6,521 bases of DNA from Thiodiazotropha sp037382065. Lineage in GTDB: Bacteria > Pseudomonadota > Gammaproteobacteria > Chromatiales > Chromatiaceae. The translations under genes and the position numbers were made by a program. This document shows positions 1-3,629 of the stretch, piece after piece. Within the stretch, counting starts at the first letter, position 1; every line of letters begins with the position of its first letter. Below the pieces are notes generated by a model. The model did not search any database. It was not told the origin of the DNA and was given only the letters and a program-made list of their open reading frames with translations. The DNA lies in the NCBI GenBank assembly GCA_037382065.1, contig JARRQF010000219.1, positions 1-6,521 on the forward strand, written 5' to 3'.

Positions 1-247
1 AGAATCGCGCAAGGTCGCGGCGTTGCCCTGTAACGAAAAGGTCCTCTCAGATGATGTGATCGCGTTGCGGTGTGCGAAACAGCCTTGGCGGCTGATTGAG
101 TGGTTGTCTCCCGAGGGTACCGTACCCACACTCTTAGAAGAACCCTCTCCCTCCTTAGAAAACAACCTCGGTGCATCTGTGCGCTCTATCCATTCCGGCA
201 CACGCCCTGCCTGTGTCGCCTTATCGAGTGCTGCCGCCCAGCTATAG
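1..247. other. Unassigned segment, open on both strands
   Basis: This stretch could not be assigned to a gene. A plus-strand frame is open from the window edge (codons from base 2) to a stop at 245-247 and would encode about 81 residues, including the run CAKQPWRLIEWLSPEG. A minus-strand frame is open from a stop at 310-312 down to the left edge and includes YSWAAALDKATQAGRVPEW and TVPSGDNHSISRQG. Neither matches a family I recognise, and neither has an obvious start with a ribosome binding site. Either could be the end of a gene lying mostly outside the window; the other would then be a shadow. The tract is richer in G+C than the adjoining 250-1000 block, so a composition boundary lies near 245. 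Confidence 0.3.
115..127. repeat. Short perfect palindrome GGGTAC-c-GTACCC
   Basis: Six-base arms are separated by a single base. It could be a protein-binding site or a chance palindrome; nothing nearby (promoter boxes, gene start) supports a function. It lies inside the unassigned segment that is open on both strands. Confidence 0.3.
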
Positions 248-679
248 TTCGCTTTTGACCACTCTAGAAAAATCACCAAATCCGACAATGGTTCCTGATT
301 TTTCTTCCATTAAGAAAGAGCCTAAATCGCATGAGAACAAAGCGAATGGATAACAAAACTCATTCGAAAATATCAGATTTTTTAGCTGATCTTTATTTAC
401 AGTGAGCATGTGGTTTTTTGGTGATGCTTTTATAAATAGAAAGTATTTCTCATCAATCAAATTGTCAGCCATCGATGCACGAATTCTATCTTTAGAAGTA
501 TTCCAGTTATCAATATCCATAGAGGGCAATTCATCATTGTAGCAGGCCATAATATCTAAAGAGACTGGTAGCTTAGAATGAATATCATGGGAAATGTGCA
601 ATTTGTCGTTTTTATCCAAAGAATCTTGGATACCATTCGACAACAATATTTCATTTACTTCATCATACGAACTCATCAT
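242..679 (-). CDS. Hypothetical 145-residue protein, immunity-like position
   Basis: The family was not recognised. The predicted protein is 145 residues, acidic, without signal peptide or membrane segment, so probably cytosolic. It contains alternating acidic and aromatic stretches such as DEKYFLFIKASPKNH and ends with GSFLMEEKSGTIVGFGDF. It begins with two consecutive ATG codons (679-677 and 676-674); a GGAG at 688-685 is 5 bases upstream of the first and 8 upstream of the second, so either start is usable. The stop codon of the preceding minus-strand coding remnant overlaps the first ATG as TAATG, which implies translational coupling. Codon use is strongly AT-rich compared with hipBA, suggesting horizontal acquisition. 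Position behind a decayed toxin-like tail, size and acidity fit an immunity protein, but that is inference from context only. A plain orphan hypothetical protein is the alternative. Confidence 0.6.
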   Translation of the reverse strand: MMSSYDEVNEILLSNGIQDSLDKNDKLHISHDIHSKLPVSLDIMACYNDELPSMDIDNWNTSKDRIRASMADNLIDEKYFLFIKASPKNHMLTVNKDQLKNLIFSNEFCYPFALFSCDLGSFLMEEKSGTIVGFGDFSRVVKSEL

Positions 680-688
680 TAAAACTCC
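676..688 (-). promoter_or_regulatory. Ribosome binding site and TAATG coupling junction
   Basis: On the minus strand GGAG (688-685) lies inside the last codons of the upstream frame. The upstream stop TAA (681-679) shares one base with the ATG at 679. This supports the start of the 145-residue gene and indicates that its translation was once coupled to the upstream reading frame. The second ATG at 676-674 has the better Shine-Dalgarno spacing. Confidence 0.55.
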
Positions 689-932
689 AAATCAGGGATA
701 TCTATTCTGGTACGTGATGCAGGCAAGTCTCCATCTACAAACACATGGCCTCTACCATTTTCCAGTTTACCTGGTGCCTTCCAGCCTATATGCGGTTGTG
801 CCGGCCCTTTTTACTCGGAATAAGCATCATGCCTAAACCCAAACCCTCGGCAAGGGCACCCCCTATTGCTGGCACACCTTTAAAGATGTTCTTTGCTAAT
901 GCACTTAACTCAAAGAATCCCTGTACTATTAC
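679..932 (-). pseudogene. Frameshifted C-terminal toxin/effector-like remnant
   Basis: Two abutting minus-strand frames read as one broken protein. The first frame (932-786) gives 48 codons, including FFELSALAKNIFKGVPAIGG and the Gly-rich hydrophobic LGLGMMLIPSKKG. The second frame (810-679), offset by one base, gives 43 codons, including GPAQPHIGWKAPGKLENG and GHVFVDGDLPASRTRIDIPD, ending LEF-stop. The switch point is at an A5-G3 run (812-805), a typical place for an indel. No usable start codon sits at the right spacing: a near-perfect GGAGGTGAT (945-937) is followed by ATA rather than ATG/GTG, and a third short frame runs just after it, so the 5' end looks decayed too. The Gly-rich hydrophobic helix followed by a short soluble tail, and the overlap with a downstream small acidic gene, resemble polymorphic-toxin or effector tails, but no toxin fold was identified. 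Confidence 0.5.
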
Positions 933-977
933 CTATAATCACCTCCATCCATCATTATTTCTTATTTTTAATAAATA

Positions 978-995
978 TAGTGTGAATACCCACTA
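978..995. repeat. Inverted repeat TAGTG-N8-CACTA
   Basis: Five-base arms with an 8-base spacer lie about 50 bases upstream of the hipBA -35 box and upstream of the minus-strand remnant. The spacer length equals that of the stronger inverted repeat at the hipB start, but the arm sequence differs and the arms are short, so it may be a second operator or chance. Confidence 0.25.
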
Positions 996-1028
996 AACCT
1001 ACATATATTTCTTGTTTTTAAGTAATTA

Positions 1029-1058
1029 TTGACTTATTGCCCAGCATCAACCTATAGT
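1029..1058 (+). promoter_or_regulatory. Predicted sigma-70 promoter of hipBA
   Basis: The -35 box TTGACT (1029-1034) and -10 box TATAGT (1053-1058) each match the consensus at five of six positions and are separated by 18 bases. Transcription would start at about 1064-1066, leaving a short leader of some 15 bases that carries the hipB Shine-Dalgarno. An inverted repeat overlaps the -10 box, which predicts autorepression by HipB. Confidence 0.65.
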
Positions 1059-1077
1059 TTCTTATATTGGAGAAACT
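1056..1077. promoter_or_regulatory. Predicted HipB operator AGTTTCT-N8-AGAAACT
   Basis: A perfect 7-base inverted repeat with an 8-base spacer overlaps the end of the -10 box, the predicted transcription start and the GGAG ribosome binding site of hipB. E. coli HipB operators have the form TATCC-N8-GGATA; the half-site sequence differs here but the spacer length is the same. A HipB dimer bound here would block RNA polymerase directly. The assignment rests on position and symmetry only. Confidence 0.55.
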
Positions 1078-1079
1078 TT

Positions 1080-1373
1080 ATGGCCAGAAAAATTACGCCC
1101 TTACCCTTACCTGCCTCCCCAGTCATCGGTTCGGTAAAGGCGTTTGGTGCATTTGTACGCAGCCTGCGCACTCAACAACAACTGCGCATCGATGATGCCG
1201 CTGCACTGTGCGGTGTTTCGGTTCAGCTGCTCTCAGATCTTGAAAATGGCAGCCGTTCCGTCGGCTTGGACAAGGCCTTGGCGGTTGCACAGCAACTGGG
1301 ACTCACCCTGTTGGTGGTACCAAAATCAGAACAGCCCCAGGCGATTGCCGCCATTAAGCGTCTGTCATTATGA
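1080..1373 (+). CDS. hipB: HipB-type antitoxin, XRE-family HTH repressor
   Basis: A 97-residue XRE/Cro-C1-type DNA-binding protein, the antitoxin and autorepressor partner of HipA. After a Pro-rich N-terminal tail (about 1-20), residues 21-80 form the helix-turn-helix domain: FGAFVRSLRTQQQLRIDDAA, then the recognition-helix region CGVSVQLLSDLENGSRSVGL, then the dimerising hydrophobic strand LGLTLLVVPK. ENGSR in the third/fourth-helix loop is typical of HipB-like XRE proteins. A 17-residue tail follows. The start at 1080 is preferred over an in-frame ATG at 1029 because GGAG (1069-1072) lies 7 bases upstream and the 1029 start would place coding sequence over the promoter. The stop overlaps the hipA start as ATGA. 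By family knowledge HipB binds HipA and the operator, keeping the kinase inactive and repressing the operon. Confidence 0.88.
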   Translation: MARKITPLPLPASPVIGSVKAFGAFVRSLRTQQQLRIDDAAALCGVSVQLLSDLENGSRSVGLDKALAVAQQLGLTLLVVPKSEQPQAIAAIKRLSL

Positions 1374-2698
1374 CAACCCACAGTCTTTCGGCCTGGATTG
1401 CTGAACAACAGATTGGCACCCTGAGCTATCACGACGATACCGGGCGCTTCTCTTTTGAATACGAACAGACTTGGATGACCAATAGCGACGCTTATCCAAT
1501 CTCCCCCGCCCTCCCACTTCGGCGTCCGGACAACCAAACCGATGAACTGCACTCGGTCAATGTACGCCGCTTCTTTGAGAACTTGCTGCCTGAAGGCAAA
1601 GCCCTGGAGGATGCAGCTACGGCACACGCAGTTTTTAAAGGCAACCTGTTTGGTCTGCTGCGCTGGCTAGGCCAGGAGAGTACTGGTGCACTTGCTCTGT
1701 TACCTGAAGGCGTTCTGCCGGCCCAAACTGAACCGATCGTGCGTAAAGTCACCTTCGAGGAGCTCTCCGAGCGCATCCATGACCGGGCCAGTCGTCCCTT
1801 CAATGTATGGGATGGCCGTGTACGAATGTCCATCGCCGGGTACCAAGATAAACTGGCGGTCTATGTTAATGAGGAAAGAAAGCTCTTCCTGGTGGAAGGC
1901 CCGCTGGCATCGACGCATATCCTTAAGCCGGAGCCAATGAACCCAAAGTTCTTCAGGCAGGTAGCCAATGAGCACTTTTGTCTGAAGCTGGCGGCCGCGC
2001 TTGGTATACCCTCGGCCGAGGTAGAGATTCTACGCGTGCCGGAGCCGGTCCTGATAGTCAAACGCTTCGACCGCATCAAACATAACCGCCATGTCGAACG
2101 CTTACATGCGGTGGATAGCTGCCAGGCGCTCAATCTCAGCGTCAACCACAAGTATGAACGCAATTTCGGTAGTGGGCGTGATGTCGCCAATATTCGGGAC
2201 GGCGTCAGTTTCGAGAAGCTCTTCTCCATCGCGCCGCTCACCCACGCTCAAGCAGCCACGCGCATGGCGCTGATCCGTTGGGCGATCCTGCAATACCTAA
2301 TCGGCAATAGTGATGCCCATGGCAAAAATATCTCGTTTCTGGTCGAGCCGGGTGGCCTACGCCTCGCCCCTGCTTACGACCTGGTTTCGGTGTGTATCTA
2401 CCCGGATATTGAACACGAATTAGCCATGGCCATCGGTGATGAGTTCGACATGACGAAAGTTCGCGCCTTCGATTGGGCAGACTTTTCCGACCGCTGTAAT
2501 ATAGAACGCCGCCTTCTGGTGCGTGAAATGAACCGAATGATCAAAGCGCTCAGAATCCAGCTACCGGCATTACTGTCTCTGCCCAACTACATTAAGGAAG
2601 AGCGCACCATGCTACAGAAGATCTCGGACCTGGCCTTGCAACAGGCTAAGCAACTGGAAATCGATGCGAAAATGGTTGCGAAAGTGGTAATTGAATAG
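1370..2698 (+). CDS. hipA: HipA-type serine/threonine-protein kinase toxin
   Basis: A 442-residue HipA-family kinase, close to the length of E. coli HipA. The N-terminal HipA subdomain covers about residues 5-110 (with FFENLLPEGKALED and LLRWLGQESTGALALLPEG). The kinase fold follows. Its Gly-rich loop RMSIAGYQDKLAV has Ser154 where E. coli HipA has its autophosphorylated Ser150. Next come the ATP-binding lysine region STHILKPE (Lys186), VKRFDR, the RLHAVDSCQALNL motif, the catalytic loop GNSDAHGKN (Asp315, Asn320) and the metal-binding AYDLVS (Asp337). All catalytic motifs are intact, so it is probably active. In E. coli HipA phosphorylates glutamyl-tRNA synthetase, causing growth arrest and persistence; the target here is not visible. 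It overlaps hipB by ATGA, implying coupled translation. Because the N-terminal subdomain is fused, this is a two-gene hipBA system rather than a three-gene hipBST one. Confidence 0.93.
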   Translation: MTTHSLSAWIAEQQIGTLSYHDDTGRFSFEYEQTWMTNSDAYPISPALPLRRPDNQTDELHSVNVRRFFENLLPEGKALEDAATAHAVFKGNLFGLLRWLGQESTGALALLPEGVLPAQTEPIVRKVTFEELSERIHDRASRPFNVWDGRVRMSIAGYQDKLAVYVNEERKLFLVEGPLASTHILKPEPMNPKFFRQVANEHFCLKLAAALGIPSAEVEILRVPEPVLIVKRFDRIKHNRHVERLHAVDSCQALNLSVNHKYERNFGSGRDVANIRDGVSFEKLFSIAPLTHAQAATRMALIRWAILQYLIGNSDAHGKNISFLVEPGGLRLAPAYDLVSVCIYPDIEHELAMAIGDEFDMTKVRAFDWADFSDRCNIERRLLVREMNRMIKALRIQLPALLSLPNYIKEERTMLQKISDLALQQAKQLEIDAKMVAKVVIE

Positions 2699-2736
2699 TC
2701 CGTTTTTCATCAGGGCATTGTTGGCGTGACAAGCAG

Positions 2737-2759
2737 CTCCTGACGCTTCGGCCAGGGAG
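2737..2759 (+). terminator. Weak hairpin downstream of hipA
   Basis: CTCCTGACGC and GCCAGGGAG flank a TTCG tetraloop (2747-2750). The loop is closed by G-C pairs, and the stem has an internal loop and a bulge. No T-run follows, so it would be an inefficient intrinsic terminator at best. It lies about 40 bases after the hipA stop, where the operon should end. Confidence 0.25.
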
Positions 2760-2782
2760 GTCTCCATTAACATGATCATAGG

Positions 2783-2817
2783 CTAGTGTGGTGCTTCATA
2801 CAAATTGACGATTATAG
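2783..2817 (+). repeat. 35-bp direct repeat, left copy
   Basis: This copy begins CTAGTGTGGTGCTTCATAC and ends TTGACGATTATAG. It matches 6324-6358 at 34 of 35 positions, in the same orientation (the only difference is T at 2813 against G at 6354). On its right the sequence becomes the interior of an IS200/IS605 transposase gene with no 5' part, so the repeat boundary is a recombination or insertion junction. It could be the terminus of an unrecognised insertion sequence or MITE, or a recombination site. The leading CTAG would suit a target duplication, but that is speculative. Confidence 0.75.
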
Positions 2818-2958
2818 AAGCAATATTCCACACACCTGAAAAAGTTTTACTGGAAACCTGTGTTGTGGTCTCGGGCTTATTATTTGATTTCAGCAGGTGG
2901 AGCACCGCTAGAGATTTTACGTGATTATATTCAGAATCAGGAACACCCAAAAGATTTA

Positions 2959-2973
2959 GCCAATTTCGTTGGC
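2959..2973 (+). repeat. Small hairpin GCCAA-tttcg-TTGGC
   Basis: A perfect 5-base stem with a 5-base loop, followed by TTTGC. It lies just past the codons where a typical TnpA would end, so it could be a residual terminator or a subterminal hairpin of the dead IS200/IS605 element. Confidence 0.35.
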
Positions 2974-2984
2974 TTTGCTATCCA

Positions 2985-3013
2985 TCTCCATCCAAACAAG
3001 TTATGGATGGAGA
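2985..3013 (+). repeat. Inverted repeat TCTCCATCC-N11-GGATGGAGA
   Basis: A perfect 9-base inverted repeat with an 11-base loop, in the 3' tail of the transposase remnant. IS200/IS605 elements carry subterminal hairpins at both ends that the Y1 transposase recognises as single-stranded DNA. The position past the transposase fits a right-end hairpin, but the matching left end is missing, so this cannot be confirmed from the window. Confidence 0.5.
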
Positions 3014-3109
3014 ATTCCGCAAGGTTTGTTAAACTTCCGACAACATAGGCAGAGTGGCCTATTACTCAGCACCATGCCCTAAAAATATTTCTGCAATAAA
3101 GCAAAAGCC

Positions 3110-3580
3110 ATGTCAGACACCGATATCGATAAAACCACCAAGGACTCCGCTATCCCAAAACACCCCCCGAAGAAACCAACCCGTGATTACTCGGCAATAC
3201 CGCAGAAACCAATCACGCTCAAACAGAGAGGAAAAAAGCCAGTGCCAAAAAAGCAAAAAGCAGCCTCAAAGGAAGAGCAGCAAAAAGATCTCCCCTCCCC
3301 TAGAAAAAATGCAGCCAACCCATGGCATCTGGAAGGCATCTCTGAGGAAGCGAAGGCTGCTATTATTGCAGGAGCAGAGAGTGAAGGTTTATCGATAGCC
3401 CAATACCTGGAACAATTAGCGTTACGAAAGGAGAGGGAAGCCGTTACTTTTCCGACTCAAGCGACTGATCCTGAAATACACTACAGAATCAGTGCGATTG
3501 AGCAACGATTGGATCGCATGGAAAAGCAGCGGGGTTTTTGGGGTAGTTTTTGGGATAAGGTAATTAATACCACTGATTAA
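3110..3580 (+). CDS. Hypothetical Lys-rich protein with helical C-terminus
   Basis: The family was not recognised; 156 residues. Residues 1-70 are low-complexity, rich in Lys, Pro and Gln (for example KKPTRDYSAIPQKPITLKQR, GKKPVPKKQK) and probably disordered and nucleic-acid or acid binding. Residues 71-107 (NPWHLEGISEEAKAAIIAGA, then ESEGLSIAQYLEQLAL) form two amphipathic helices of the general WxxxGxxxEaxxAAxxaAxxxGxsxxxyLxxl type, somewhat like a ribbon-helix-helix or adaptor segment. Residues 122-140 (EIHYRISAIEQRLDRMEKQ) are predicted coiled coil, followed by an aromatic end FWGSFWDKV. No signal peptide or membrane helix is seen. The start ATG at 3110 has only a weak AAAG-like upstream signal. 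It is convergent with the kinase gene and separated from it by a shared hairpin. A DNA-binding accessory or plasmid/mobile-element-type protein is possible but unproven. Confidence 0.65.
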   Translation: MSDTDIDKTTKDSAIPKHPPKKPTRDYSAIPQKPITLKQRGKKPVPKKQKAASKEEQQKDLPSPRKNAANPWHLEGISEEAKAAIIAGAESEGLSIAQYLEQLALRKEREAVTFPTQATDPEIHYRISAIEQRLDRMEKQRGFWGSFWDKVINTTD

Positions 3581-3629
3581 ACCTAAAATATCAACAGAGT
3601 CTCCAGCTGAAACCATTGGATTTTAGGTT
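3580..3629. terminator. Predicted bidirectional terminator between convergent genes
   Basis: AACCTAAAAT (3580-3589) and ATTTTAGGTT (3620-3629) form a perfect 10-base stem that an inner CAA/TTG pair can extend. The loop spans the gap between the stop of the 156-residue gene (3580) and that of the kinase gene (3623). The symmetric A/T-rich arms can act on transcripts from both sides. The right arm overlaps the last codons of the kinase gene. Confidence 0.55.

Larger units (their letters stand above)
2818..3048 (+). pseudogene. tnpA: IS200/IS605-type transposase TnpA, C-terminal remnant
   Basis: The frame is open from immediately after the 35-bp repeat and reads HLKKFYWKPVLWSRAYYLIS, then AGGAPLEILRDYIQNQEHP. 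This is the hallmark C-terminal end of Y1 (HUH single-strand) transposases, commonly of the form SxxYFxxxxGGAPLxxxxxYIExQ. Tyr in RDYI (codon 2926-2928) corresponds to the catalytic nucleophile. The N-terminal two thirds, including the HUH metal motif, are absent, so the protein cannot transpose DNA. A GTG at 2860 could serve as a nominal start but has no ribosome binding site. After the usual family end (NQ) the frame continues about 35 residues to the TAG at 3046-3048; this tail is not familiar and contains two DNA hairpins, so it may be former non-coding right-end sequence. The remnant is a scar from a mobile element later hit by the repeat. Confidence 0.75.

Noticed and set aside
150..157. 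Perfect Shine-Dalgarno TAAGGAGG on the minus strand
   Set aside because: No ATG, GTG or TTG lies at a usable distance downstream, so it is probably chance.
594..996. Two plus-strand open frames of about 80 codons opposite the remnant
   Set aside because: They have no Shine-Dalgarno and no recognisable motifs, and lie antisense to minus-strand frames that make better protein sense and end in a coupled TAATG junction.
1144..2586. Several open frames on both strands inside hipB and hipA
   Set aside because: They lie inside genes with complete, motif-rich HipB and HipA proteins, lack ribosome binding sites and show no familiar motifs, so they are shadows of the real frames.
1370..2698. A three-gene hipBST-type system
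   Set aside because: HipA here keeps its N-terminal subdomain fused to the kinase and is full length. No separate small HipS-like gene is found between hipB and the kinase.
2818..3048. A functional IS200/IS605 insertion sequence
   Set aside because: Only the C-terminal end of the transposase remains, the HUH motif is missing and no left end or tnpB is present.
3054..3398. Plus-strand open frame overlapping the start of the 156-residue gene
   Set aside because: Its product is a low-complexity Lys/Gln/Arg/Ser frame-shift image of the Lys-rich N-terminus, whereas the 3110 frame continues into well-formed helices and ends at the shared terminator.
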